A DNA stretch of 64,000 bases from Pseudomonas sp. MF4836 (GTDB lineage Bacteria; Pseudomonadota; Gammaproteobacteria; Pseudomonadales; Pseudomonadaceae). This document shows, one piece after another, positions 53,219 to 61,842 of this stretch (positions are counted from its first letter, which is position 1; each line of letters begins with the position of its first letter). The notes beneath the pieces were generated by a model. It made no database searches. It was not told the DNA's origin and saw only the letters and a list, made by a program, of their open reading frames with translations. The DNA is taken from the NCBI RefSeq assembly GCF_002018875.1, contig NZ_MVOL01000003.1, positions 124,001 to 188,000 on the forward strand, given 5' to 3'. A program made the translations under genes and the position numbers.

Positions 53219-53248
53219 CTGCAGGGGCCGCTTCGTCGGCGCCTGCAG
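53219..53248. other. Intercistronic hairpin before gudP
   Basis: CTGCAGG and CCTGCAG arms enclose a GC-rich loop; no T-run follows. Possible processing or stabilising structure. Confidence 0.45.
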
Positions 53249-53295
53249 CACAACGTGATTACCCGCATAAAAATAAATAGTGGGAGTACATCCAA

Positions 53296-54660
53296 ATGCA
53301 AGCGACCAAGCCGACTCACGTCCGCTATTTGATCCTGCTTATGCTGTTCCTGGTGACCACGATCAATTACGCCGACCGTGCCACTATCGCCATCGCGGGT
53401 TCCAGCCTGCAAAAAGACCTGGGTATCGACGCCGTCACCCTGGGCTACATCTTCTCTGCATTCGGTTGGGCCTATGTGGCCGGGCAAATTCCCGGTGGCT
53501 GGCTGCTCGATCGTTTCGGCTCGAAAAAAGTCTATGCCCTGAGCATTTTTACCTGGTCGCTGTTCACCGTGCTGCAAGGCTATGTCGGTGAGTTCGGGGT
53601 TTCCACTGCGGTGGTGGCGCTGTTCATGCTGCGCTTCCTGGTGGGCCTGGCCGAGGCGCCATCCTTCCCCGGCAATGCGCGGATCGTTGCCGCCTGGTTT
53701 CCCACCGCCGAACGCGGTACGGCGTCGGCGATCTTCAACTCGGCGCAGTATTTCGCCACGGTGCTGTTCGCGCCGTTGATGGGCTGGATCGTCTACCGCT
53801 TTGGCTGGCAGCACGTGTTTATCGTGATGGGCGGGATCGGCATCGTGTTTTCGCTGATCTGGCTGAAAATTATCCACAGCCCGCGCCAGCACCCGATGAT
53901 CAACGAGGCCGAGTTCAAGCACATCGCCGACAACGGCGGCATGGTCGACATGGACCAGGACAAGGTCGCAGGCAAACGCACCGATGGCCCGAAATGGGAC
54001 TACGTGCGCCAGTTGCTGACCAACCGCATGATGCTCGGGGTGTACCTGGGCCAGTACTGCATCAACGGCATCACCTACTTCTTCCTGACCTGGTTCCCGG
54101 TGTACCTGGTGCAGGAGCGCGGCATGACGATCCTCAAGGCGGGTTTCATCGCTTCCCTGCCGGCCATCTGCGGCTTTATCGGAGGCGTGCTGGGTGGGGT
54201 GATCTCCGATTACCTGCTGCGCAAGGGGCACTCGCTGACGTTCGCGCGCAAGGCGCCGATCATTGCCGGGCTGCTGGTGTCCAGCAGCATCGTGGCCTGC
54301 AACTACGTGGACATCGAATGGATGGTGGTCGGCTTCATGGCCCTGGCGTTCTTCGGCAAGGGCGTGGGCGCCCTGGGCTGGGCAGTGGTGTCGGACACCT
54401 CGCCAAAACAGATCGCCGGCCTGAGTGGCGGACTGTTCAATATGTTCGGCAATATCGCCTCGATCACCACGCCGATCGTGATTGGCTACATCATCAGTTC
54501 CACCGGTTCGTTCAAGTGGGCCCTGGTGTTTGTCGGCTGCAACGCGCTGGTGGCGGTGTTCAGCTACCTGGTGATCGTTGGCCCGATCAAACGAGTGGTG
54601 CTCAAGGAGCCGCCAAGCGACGGCCCCGAGTTGAGCAAACTTTCCCACGCACATTCCTGA
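53296..54660 (+). CDS. gudP: GudP-type MFS transporter for glucarate/galactarate
   Basis: A 454-aa MFS permease of the anion:cation symporter family with about 12 TM helices. Typical motifs are MLFLVTTINYADRATIAIAG at TM1, GGWLLDRFGSKKVYALSI between TM2 and TM3, and LVGLAEAPSFPGNARIVAAW in TM4. The central loop is charged. It imports D-glucarate/galactarate by proton symport. The ATG follows GTGGGAGTACATCC. AAAAATAA at 53269-53276 upstream resembles a Crc/Hfq CA motif. Confidence 0.92.
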   Translation: MQATKPTHVRYLILLMLFLVTTINYADRATIAIAGSSLQKDLGIDAVTLGYIFSAFGWAYVAGQIPGGWLLDRFGSKKVYALSIFTWSLFTVLQGYVGEFGVSTAVVALFMLRFLVGLAEAPSFPGNARIVAAWFPTAERGTASAIFNSAQYFATVLFAPLMGWIVYRFGWQHVFIVMGGIGIVFSLIWLKIIHSPRQHPMINEAEFKHIADNGGMVDMDQDKVAGKRTDGPKWDYVRQLLTNRMMLGVYLGQYCINGITYFFLTWFPVYLVQERGMTILKAGFIASLPAICGFIGGVLGGVISDYLLRKGHSLTFARKAPIIAGLLVSSSIVACNYVDIEWMVVGFMALAFFGKGVGALGWAVVSDTSPKQIAGLSGGLFNMFGNIASITTPIVIGYIISSTGSFKWALVFVGCNALVAVFSYLVIVGPIKRVVLKEPPSDGPELSKLSHAHS

Positions 54661-54672
54661 AGGGGCGGCGTC

Positions 54673-56226
54673 ATGCAGTTGATTGAACATTCAGACTCGC
54701 CGCGCTACATCCGCCTGCACGAGCTGGACAACGTTGTGATTGTGGTCAACGACCAGGGCGTGCCGGCCGGCACCGAGTTTGCCGATGGCCTGGTGACCGT
54801 GGATTTTGTGCCGCAGAGCCACAAGGTGACGCTGGTGGATATCCCCGAAGGCGGCCAGGTGATTCGCTATGGCCAGACCATCGGTTATGCCTTGCAGCCA
54901 ATCCCCCGCGGCAGTTGGGTCAAGGAAGACCAACTGCGCATGCCGACCGCGCCGCCCCTGGACAGCCTGCCGCTGTCCACCGAGGTGCCGCCGGCCCAGG
55001 CTGCGCTGGAAGGGTTCACCTTCGAGGGTTATCGCAACGCCGACGGCACGGTCGGCACGCGCAATATCCTGGGAATCACCACCACCGTGCAGTGTGTGAC
55101 CGGGGTCCTGGACCATGCGGTCAAGCGCATCCGCGAAGAGCTGCTGCCCAAGTACCCCCATGTCGATGATGTGGTGGCCCTGACCCACAGCTACGGCTGC
55201 GGCGTCGCCATTACCGCCACCGATGCCTATATCCCGATCCGCACCGTGCGCAACCTGGCGCGCAACCCCAACCTGGGGGGCGAAGCGCTGGTCATCAGCC
55301 TGGGCTGCGAGAAGTTGCAGGCCGGCCAGGTGATGCATGAAAACGACAGTTCGGTGGACCTCAGCGAGCCCTGGCTGTATCGCCTGCAGGACTCCAGCCA
55401 CGGCTTCACCGAGATGATCGAGCAGATCATGGAGCTGGCCGAAACGCGCCTGAAGAAGCTCGACCAGCGGCGTCGGGAAACCGTGCCTGCTTCCGAGCTG
55501 ATCCTGGGCATGCAGTGCGGCGGCAGTGACGCGTTTTCCGGGATCACCGCCAACCCGGCCCTGGGCTATGCCTCGGACCTGCTGCTGCGAGCGGGGGCAA
55601 CGGTGATGTTTTCCGAAGTCACCGAAGTACGAGATGCCATCTACCTGTTGACCTCGCGCGCCGAGACCGAAACCGTGGCCCGCGAGCTGGTACGGGAGAT
55701 GGACTGGTACGACCGCTACCTGGCCAAGGGCGAGGCGGATCGCAGCGCCAACACCACGCCGGGCAACAAGAAGGGCGGTCTGTCGAACATCGTTGAAAAA
55801 TCCCTGGGCTCCATCGTCAAGTCCGGCAGCAGCGCGATCAATGGCGTGCTGGGCCCGGGCGAGCGTTTCAGTCGCAAGGGCCTGATCTTTTGCGCGACGC
55901 CGGCCAGCGATTTTGTCTGCGGCACCTTGCAGCTGGCTGCCGGGATGAACCTGCACGTGTTCACCACCGGACGCGGTACGCCCTATGGCTTGGCGATGGC
56001 GCCAGTGGTCAAGGTCTCGACCCGCACCGAGCTGGCCCAGCGCTGGCCGGACCTGATCGATATCGACGCCGGGCGCATCGCCACCGGCCGCGCCAGTATT
56101 GAAGAGCTGGGCTGGGAGCTGTTCCACTTCTACCTGGACGTGGCCAGTGGCAAGAAGCAGACCTGGGCCGAGCAGCACAAGCTGCACAACGACATCACCT
56201 TGTTCAACCCCGCACCTATTACCTGA
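54673..56226 (+). CDS. garD: GarD, galactarate dehydratase
   Basis: A UxaA-family dehydratase of 517 aa converting galactarate to 5-keto-4-deoxyglucarate. The N-terminal SAF domain (residues ~10-95) is followed by the main domain with [62 protein letters not shown] and [20 protein letters not shown]. The conserved Cys/His residues bind Fe2+/Ca2+ in the family. It starts 13 bases after gudP. Confidence 0.93.
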   Translation: MQLIEHSDSPRYIRLHELDNVVIVVNDQGVPAGTEFADGLVTVDFVPQSHKVTLVDIPEGGQVIRYGQTIGYALQPIPRGSWVKEDQLRMPTAPPLDSLPLSTEVPPAQAALEGFTFEGYRNADGTVGTRNILGITTTVQCVTGVLDHAVKRIREELLPKYPHVDDVVALTHSYGCGVAITATDAYIPIRTVRNLARNPNLGGEALVISLGCEKLQAGQVMHENDSSVDLSEPWLYRLQDSSHGFTEMIEQIMELAETRLKKLDQRRRETVPASELILGMQCGGSDAFSGITANPALGYASDLLLRAGATVMFSEVTEVRDAIYLLTSRAETETVARELVREMDWYDRYLAKGEADRSANTTPGNKKGGLSNIVEKSLGSIVKSGSSAINGVLGPGERFSRKGLIFCATPASDFVCGTLQLAAGMNLHVFTTGRGTPYGLAMAPVVKVSTRTELAQRWPDLIDIDAGRIATGRASIEELGWELFHFYLDVASGKKQTWAEQHKLHNDITLFNPAPIT

Positions 56227-56238
56227 GGCCGATGGCCT

Positions 56239-56269
56239 GTCGCGGCGGGTGCCGGATACCCGCCGCGAC
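56239..56269. other. Strong intercistronic hairpin after garD
   Basis: GTCGCGGCGGGT and ACCCGCCGCGAC form a 12-bp GC-rich stem with a GCCGGAT loop. No T-run follows, so read-through or a processing/stability role is likely. Confidence 0.6.
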
Positions 56270-56308
56270 CCCGGTTCTTGTCACCCACAACAATAAAAGC
56301 AGGAGTGC

Positions 56309-57454
56309 ATGGCAGTGAAAATCGCCAGCATCGAAGTCATTCGGCTGAGTATTCCCTTCAGCACCGGCGCGACCCAGCGCAGTAACAGCGGGCCGGTCCA
56401 GGACGATGACGCCTTCAACGCCGCCTCGACCCGCCATCGGCGCATGGAAAGCCTGATGCTCAAGGTCAGCACCGACAGCGGCCTGGTGGGCTGGGGTGAA
56501 GCCTTCGGCCACGGCAGCAACCCGGTGACCTACAAGGCCCTGACCGACCTGGTGGCGCCGCAGTTTCTCGGCAGTGACGTGGCGAATTTCCAGGACACCC
56601 TGGAAGCCGCGAGGCGCGCCCTGCATGGCTTTGGCAGCAGCGGACCGGTGACCTATGCCTTGTCGGCAATGGACATCGCGCTCTGGGACCTGGCTGCACA
56701 GCGCGCTGGCCAGCCGCTATACAAGCTGCTCGGCGGCCGAGACCGGCCCCTGGAGCTGTACGCGAGCCTGGTCAGCTACGGCAACGACCCTGAGGAAGTG
56801 GCGCGCCAGGTACGCCGTGCGCGCGGCCAGGGATTTCGCAAGATCAAGCTCCACGAAACCACCTACGCCGCCATCGCTGCTGCCCGTGAGGCGTTGCCGG
56901 TGGAGGAGGGCGAACTGATGGTCGACGTCAATTGCCCCTGGAGCGTGAGCCAGGCCAGCGACATGGCCGGACAACTGCGCCCGCTGCAATTGGCCTGGCT
57001 CGAAGAGCCGGTCTGGCCGCCGGATGACGCCCATGGCTTGGCTCAGGTGCGCAGCCACGGCGTGCCCATCGCTGCCGGGGAAAACGCCGCCGGGGTCCAG
57101 GGCCTGCGGGCGATGTTCGAGCAAGGTGCGCTGGATATCGCCCAACCGAGCGTGGCCAAGATCGGCGGTATCAGCGCCATGGTCCAGGTCTTCGAGCTGG
57201 CCCGGCGCTACCAGGTCAAGGTCGTGCCCCATTGCTTCTACTTCGGTCCCGGGCTGTTGGCGGTGGCGCATCTGTGCAGCCTGCTGCCGGCGGATATCAG
57301 CCTTGAGGTGCCCTTTATCGAGTTCGAGCGCCTGCTGTACCCGCAGCTCGCGTTCACTCCGCAGATGAGCCTGCCGCAGCAGCCGGGGCTGGGCTTCGCG
57401 CCTGACGCCGAGGTGCTCGGCGCTTACACCGTGGAATCTGTAGTGCTGTCCTGA
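56309..57454 (+). CDS. Enolase-superfamily (mandelate racemase subgroup) enzyme, probable aldarate-related dehydratase or cycloisomerase
   Basis: A 381-aa enolase-superfamily member. A capping domain covers residues 1-~130. The barrel carries the KxK base (FRKIKLHE), metal ligands Asp (VDVNCPWS), Glu (AWLEEPVWP) and Glu/Asn region (AAGENAAG), and a C-terminal His (VVPHCFYFGPG) as second base. This is the mandelate-racemase arrangement. Linkage to garD and kdgD suggests action on a glucarate, galactarate or aldarolactone. It does not look like canonical GudD, so specificity is open. AACAATAA (56289-56296) precedes the ribosome-binding site. Confidence 0.85.
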   Translation: MAVKIASIEVIRLSIPFSTGATQRSNSGPVQDDDAFNAASTRHRRMESLMLKVSTDSGLVGWGEAFGHGSNPVTYKALTDLVAPQFLGSDVANFQDTLEAARRALHGFGSSGPVTYALSAMDIALWDLAAQRAGQPLYKLLGGRDRPLELYASLVSYGNDPEEVARQVRRARGQGFRKIKLHETTYAAIAAAREALPVEEGELMVDVNCPWSVSQASDMAGQLRPLQLAWLEEPVWPPDDAHGLAQVRSHGVPIAAGENAAGVQGLRAMFEQGALDIAQPSVAKIGGISAMVQVFELARRYQVKVVPHCFYFGPGLLAVAHLCSLLPADISLEVPFIEFERLLYPQLAFTPQMSLPQQPGLGFAPDAEVLGAYTVESVVLS

Positions 57455-57475
57455 CAACAATAAGGGTCGACAAAA

Positions 57476-58753
57476 ATGTTAGGTAAATACCGCTGGAAAA
57501 TCGCCGGCCTGCTGTTCTTCGCCGGGATGCTCAACTACCTCGACCGCGCTGCGTTGTCGGTGGTGGCGCCGCTGCTCAAGGGCGAGCTGAACATCAATGA
57601 CGCGCAAATGGGCTTTATCTTCAGCAGCTTCTTTATCGGCTACTGCGCCTTCTGTTTTATCGGCGGCTATGCGGCGGATAAATTCGGGCCCAAGCGCGTG
57701 TTCGCCTGGGCCGCGGGCGGCTGGTCGGTGTTTTGCGGCCTTACGGCGCTGATCACCGGGTATGTGCAGTTGCTGATCTGTCGGATCTTTTTCGGCATGG
57801 GCGAAGGCCCGATGGGCACCACCACCAACAAGGCGATCACCAACTGGTTCCCCCGTGAGGAGGCTGGCCGCGCGATCGGTTTCACCAACTGCGGCCAGCC
57901 CCTGGGCGCGGCACTGGCGGGGCCGATTGTCGGCCTGGTGGCGTTGAATTTCGGCTGGCGGATTTCCTTCGTGGTGATCGCGGTGCTGGGCGGCCTGTGG
58001 CTGCTGGCGTGGCTGAAGTTCTTCAAGGACACCCCCGAGCAGCATCCGCGAGTGTCCGAGGCCGAGCGCGAGCTGATTCGCCAGAGCCGCGCCAACATCA
58101 TTGTCGAGAGCGTCGAAGAGGGTCGCAGCCTGACCCATTACATCTTTTCGGTGCCGGTACTGGCCGTGGCCATGGCGTTTTTCTGCTTCAACTACGTGCT
58201 GTATTTCTTCCTCACCTGGCTGCCCAGCTACCTGATGGACTACCAGCACCTGGACATCAAGAGCATGAGCATCATCGGTGTGATCCCGTGGCTGGGCGCG
58301 GCGGTGGGCTTTCTTGGCGGCGGCTTTTTCGCCGATGGCCTGGGCCGGCGCCTGGGGAATGTGATCCTGGCGCGCAAGATCGTGCTGACCCTGGGCCTGG
58401 GCGTGGCGGCGGTCTGTGTGCTGCTGACCACCCAGGTCGCGTCCCTGGGGATGGCGGTGGCCTGCATCACCGTGTCCAGCGTGTTTCTGTTCATGACCCC
58501 GCAGATCTGCTGGGCGCTGATCCAGGACATCGTGCCGAAGAACCGCGTGGGCGGCACCGGTGGCTTCGTGCATTTGCTGGCGAACCTGGCGGGTATCGCC
58601 GCACCGTCCCTGACCGGCCTGCTGATCCAGTACGGTGGCGGCTACAACTCGGCGTTCTTCCTGGCCGCAGCGGTCTCGGCGGTGGGCATGGTGGTGGTCG
58701 TGTTGGCGGTGCGTTCCCGGCAACCCGAGGCGGGTGTTGCGCAAATGGCCTGA
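57476..58753 (+). CDS. MFS transporter, second sugar-acid permease of the cluster
   Basis: A 425-aa MFS protein with about 12 TM helices. TM1 motif is LFFAGMLNYLDRAALSVVAP, the loop 2-3 motif GGYAADKFGPKRVFAWAAGG, and TM4 region GMGEGPMGTTTNKAITNWFP, typical of hexuronate/aldarate symporters. It lies 21 bases after the enolase-superfamily gene, suggesting it imports that enzyme's substrate. AACAATAA (57456-57463) sits just before the ribosome-binding site AAGGGTCG. Confidence 0.9.
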   Translation: MLGKYRWKIAGLLFFAGMLNYLDRAALSVVAPLLKGELNINDAQMGFIFSSFFIGYCAFCFIGGYAADKFGPKRVFAWAAGGWSVFCGLTALITGYVQLLICRIFFGMGEGPMGTTTNKAITNWFPREEAGRAIGFTNCGQPLGAALAGPIVGLVALNFGWRISFVVIAVLGGLWLLAWLKFFKDTPEQHPRVSEAERELIRQSRANIIVESVEEGRSLTHYIFSVPVLAVAMAFFCFNYVLYFFLTWLPSYLMDYQHLDIKSMSIIGVIPWLGAAVGFLGGGFFADGLGRRLGNVILARKIVLTLGLGVAAVCVLLTTQVASLGMAVACITVSSVFLFMTPQICWALIQDIVPKNRVGGTGGFVHLLANLAGIAAPSLTGLLIQYGGGYNSAFFLAAAVSAVGMVVVVLAVRSRQPEAGVAQMA

Positions 58754-58865
58754 TCCACCTGCCGGGGTGAAGGGTTTTGGTCCGGTGGTGGCGCCGGGCC
58801 TGAGACCGGGCCGGGAAACTGGCTTATCATTGGCGCCCTGACCACGGGCTCAAGGTTCACCCCGC

Positions 58866-59807
58866 ATGCTGGCTATTTTTCTTCAAACACTGAGCATCAC
58901 CGCCCCCGTGTTTGCGATGTTGTTTCTTGGCGTACTGCTCAAGCGCGTGGGCTGGATCAACGACAATTTCATTCATACCGCGTCGGCCCTGGTGTTCAAC
59001 GTCACCATGCCGGCGTTGTTGTTTCTGGGCATCCTCCATGCCGACCTGCATTCGGCGCTCAAGCCCGGGCTGCTGATCTATTTCGCCGTGGCCACCCTGC
59101 TCAGTTTTATCGGTGCCTGGGGCTGGGCGATCTGGCGTTGCCCGCGAGAAGACCGGGGCATCTATACCCAGGGCGCGTTTCGCGGCAACAACGGCGTGAT
59201 CGGCCTGGCCTTGGCGGCGAGCATGTATGGCGCGTACGGGATCTCCCTGGGGGCGGTGCTCGCGGCGCTGGTGATTCTGTTCTACAACACGCTGTCGACC
59301 ATTGTCCTGGCGGTCTACAGCCCGGTGATCAAGTCCGATCCGTGGAGCATCTGCAAAAGCGTGGTCAGCAACCCGCTGATCATCAGCGTGCTGCTGGCGG
59401 CGCCCTTTGCTTATTGGCAGATCAGCTTGCCGGGCTGGCTCGAAAGCTCCGGCCAGAACCTGGCGCAGATGACGCTGCCCCTGGCCCTGATCTGCATCGG
59501 CGGCACCTTGTCGCTGGAAGCCTTGCGCAAAAGTGGCGACCTGGCGCTGAGCTCGAGCCTGGTGAAAATGGTCGGGTTGCCGGTGCTGGCGACATTGGGC
59601 GCCTGGTTGTGCGGCTTTCGCGGGGCGGAGCTGGGGATTCTGTTTCTGTACTTCGGCAGCCCCACGGCGGCCGCCAGTTTTGTCATGGCGCGCGCTGCCA
59701 ATGGCAACCATGAGTTGGCGGCGGCGATCATTGTCATCACCACGCTGATGGCGGCCGTGACCACCAATATCGGGATCTTCCTGTTGCAGTGGGGCGGCTG
59801 GATTTGA
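58866..59807 (+). CDS. AEC-family (auxin efflux carrier) transporter
   Basis: A 313-aa membrane protein with about ten TM helices: MLAIFLQTLSITAPVFAMLF at the start, a broken helix near ALVFNVTMPALLFLGI, and FRGNNGVIGLALAASMYG. C-terminal GSPTAAASFVMARAANG matches bacterial AEC permeases, some of which carry malonate or other carboxylates. The substrate here is unknown. It follows the aldarate cluster by 112 bases and may be read separately. Confidence 0.88.
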   Translation: MLAIFLQTLSITAPVFAMLFLGVLLKRVGWINDNFIHTASALVFNVTMPALLFLGILHADLHSALKPGLLIYFAVATLLSFIGAWGWAIWRCPREDRGIYTQGAFRGNNGVIGLALAASMYGAYGISLGAVLAALVILFYNTLSTIVLAVYSPVIKSDPWSICKSVVSNPLIISVLLAAPFAYWQISLPGWLESSGQNLAQMTLPLALICIGGTLSLEALRKSGDLALSSSLVKMVGLPVLATLGAWLCGFRGAELGILFLYFGSPTAAASFVMARAANGNHELAAAIIVITTLMAAVTTNIGIFLLQWGGWI

Positions 59808-59855
59808 CGCCGGCAACGGACTGATCGCCAGCCCATTGCCGAGTCCGGCGAGGCC

Positions 59856-60236
59856 TCAGTCGGGCTTCTGATAGGTATCGATCACTTCCTGCGCTGCACG
59901 GAAGGCATCGATGGCCGCCGGCACTCCGGCATACACCGCGCAATGCAGCAGTGCCTCGCGAATCTCTTCGACGCTGCAACCGTTGTTCAATGCGCCACGC
60001 ACATGGCCCTTGAGCTCCTGCGGGCACTTGAGCGCGGTCAACGCGGCCAGGGTGATCAGGCTGCGGGTCTTGAGCGGCAAGCCCTCGCGGTTCCAGACGC
60101 TGCCCCAGGCGTGTTCATTGACGAAGTCCTGCAGCGGTTGGGTGAAGTCGGTGGCGTTGCCCAGGGCGCGATCGACGAACTCATCGCCCATGACTTGGCG
60201 CCGCACTTCAACACCGGGCTTCTTTGGGTCGGTCAT
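59856..60236 (-). CDS. Carboxymuconolactone decarboxylase family protein (PcaC-like)
   Basis: A 126-aa protein close to PcaC: EVRRQVMGDEFVDRAL, HAWGSVWNREGLPLKTRSLI and GCSVEEIREALLHCAVYAGV are in family order, with the catalytic-region His and Glu. PcaC decarboxylates 4-carboxymuconolactone, but no aromatic pathway genes are nearby, so the substrate is uncertain. The ATG at 60236 overlaps the antiporter stop (ATGA); the open frame to 60467 lies inside the antiporter gene. Confidence 0.87.
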   Translation of the reverse strand: MTDPKKPGVEVRRQVMGDEFVDRALGNATDFTQPLQDFVNEHAWGSVWNREGLPLKTRSLITLAALTALKCPQELKGHVRGALNNGCSVEEIREALLHCAVYAGVPAAIDAFRAAQEVIDTYQKPD

Positions 60237-61315
60237 TGTGCTTCTCCTTTCTTGTGTTGGCGGCGCCAGGCACGCAGCGAGCTGAATAGCAAAAAGGCCA
60301 CCAGCGCCGGCAGGACGAAAAACAGCATCAGGTTTTCCAGCTTGCCGGCCAGGGGCATGCCGGTGGTGAAGGACACCACGTGCAGCCCATAGGCCAGGTA
60401 CAAACCCAGAAACAGCAAGCCCTCGGCCCGGGTCACCCGGTAACCGGAATAGAACACCGGCAGGCACAGCACGGCGACTCCCAGCATCACCGGCAAGTCG
60501 AAATCCAGGGCGTTGGGCGAGACCGACAGTGGCATCGGTGCCACCAGGGCGGTGAACCCCAAGACCCCCAGCAGGTTGAACAGGTTGCTGCCGATGACGT
60601 TGCCTACGGCGATATCCCGCTGCCCGCGCAAGGCGGCGATCAGCGAGGTGGCCAGCGCCGGCAGCGAGGTGCCGACCGCAATCACGGTCAGGCCGATGAT
60701 GCGCTCGGACAAGCCCAGGTCGGAGGCCACTTCCACCGCCGCCTGCAACAGCAGGTGCCCGGCGAAGGCCAGCAGGCCCAGGCCCAGCAGCATCGACAGC
60801 AGGCTGCTGACCCAGGGTGGGTTGCTGCTGGCAGGGTGCAGCCCTTGCCCGGTGTGGTCGGCGCCGGCCTGGGGGCGGGCGCTGTGGCGCGACTGGCGCA
60901 GCAGCAGGCCCAGGTACAGCAGCAGGGCGGCCAGCAGGATCAGGCCATCGACCGGGGTCAGTTCTTCGTTGTAGGCCAGGACGAACACCAGCAGGCTGGC
61001 GCCGATCATCAGCGGGATATCCAGGCGCACCAGTTGCCGCGAGACCCGCAGCGGGATGATCAGGGCCGACAGACCTAGGGTGACCAGGATGTTGAAGATG
61101 CTGCTGCCGATCACGCTGCCCACGGCGATATCGGTGTTTTCAGCCAGGGTCGCCTGCAGGCTGACCGCCATCTGCGGCGCGCTGCTGCCCAGGGCGACGA
61201 TGGTCAGGCCGATGATCAGTGGCCGCACATGCAGGCGCGCCGCCAGGCGCACGGCGGCACGCACCAGCAGCTCGGCGCCGGCCACCAGCAGGATCAGGCC
61301 GCTGACAAGCTGCAC
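60233..61315 (-). CDS. Calcium/sodium antiporter (CaCA family, YrbG-like)
   Basis: An inner-membrane cation exchanger. The two alpha repeats are visible (LTIVALGSSAPQMAVSLQAT and LTVIAVGTSLPALATSLIAA) among about ten TM helices. The first standard start is GTG 61315, giving 360 aa, but the conserved family N-terminus begins about 14 residues earlier (TIFGLADLPLLSLVQ). That stretch has only a CTG at 61357 or an ATT at 61351 as possible starts, the latter with GGAG 8 bases upstream. The end overlaps the PcaC-like gene. Confidence 0.9.
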   Translation of the reverse strand: MQLVSGLILLVAGAELLVRAAVRLAARLHVRPLIIGLTIVALGSSAPQMAVSLQATLAENTDIAVGSVIGSSIFNILVTLGLSALIIPLRVSRQLVRLDIPLMIGASLLVFVLAYNEELTPVDGLILLAALLLYLGLLLRQSRHSARPQAGADHTGQGLHPASSNPPWVSSLLSMLLGLGLLAFAGHLLLQAAVEVASDLGLSERIIGLTVIAVGTSLPALATSLIAALRGQRDIAVGNVIGSNLFNLLGVLGFTALVAPMPLSVSPNALDFDLPVMLGVAVLCLPVFYSGYRVTRAEGLLFLGLYLAYGLHVVSFTTGMPLAGKLENLMLFFVLPALVAFLLFSSLRAWRRQHKKGEAQ

Positions 61316-61368
61316 CAGGCTGAGCAGAGGTAAATCGGCTAATCCGAAAATGGTCAGGGCTCCGTCGG

Positions 61369-61743
61369 TCAGTCGCTGAGGGCTTGCACGCGCACCCGCG
61401 CGGTGCCGCTGCGCAGCATGCCCAGTTGCTCGGCCGCGGCGCGGGACAGGTCGATCAGGCGGCCACGGGTGTGGGGCCCGCGGTCGTTGATGCGCACCAC
61501 CACGGTTTTGTCGTTGCTCAGATTGGTGACTTGCACCCGAGTGCCGAAGGGCAGCTCGCGATGGGCGGCGCTCAGGCCGTGCTGGTCGAAGGGTTCGCCG
61601 CTGGCGGTACGTTTGCCATGATGGCGGGCACCGTAATAGGAGGCGGTGCCGGTTTCGTCATAACCGCGTGGGTCGATGACATGGCTGGTGGCGCAGCCGG
61701 CAAGCAGGGAGAGCAGGGCACAGGCACCAAGCAGACGCTTCAT
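61369..61743 (-). CDS. RlpA-like lipoprotein (double-psi beta-barrel)
   Basis: A short RlpA of 124 aa. Lipoprotein signal MKRLLGACALLSLLAGC ends in a lipobox with Cys17. The DPBB domain has GTASYYGARHHGKRTASGEP, LPFGTRVQVTN, INDRGPHTRGRLIDLS and AAAEQLG, including the His/Asp residues of RlpA lytic transglycosylases. It lacks the C-terminal SPOR domain, so septal targeting is not expected. ATG 61743 directly starts the signal. It lies just upstream of the antiporter gene. Confidence 0.88.
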   Translation of the reverse strand: MKRLLGACALLSLLAGCATSHVIDPRGYDETGTASYYGARHHGKRTASGEPFDQHGLSAAHRELPFGTRVQVTNLSNDKTVVVRINDRGPHTRGRLIDLSRAAAEQLGMLRSGTARVRVQALSD

Positions 61744-61759
61744 AAACCGGGCTCGCATA

Positions 61760-61798
61760 ATAAATGTGGCGAGGGAGCAGGCTCCGTCGCCACAGGGG
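61760..61798. repeat. Degenerate REP palindrome
   Basis: GTGGCGAGGGAGCAGGCTCC with GTCGCCAC closing the stem; a P. fluorescens-type REP between gatB and the RlpA gene. Confidence 0.65.
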
Positions 61799-61842
61799 CG
61801 TGTGCCATGACCGGGGTCAGGCACACGCTCGATAAACCGCTA

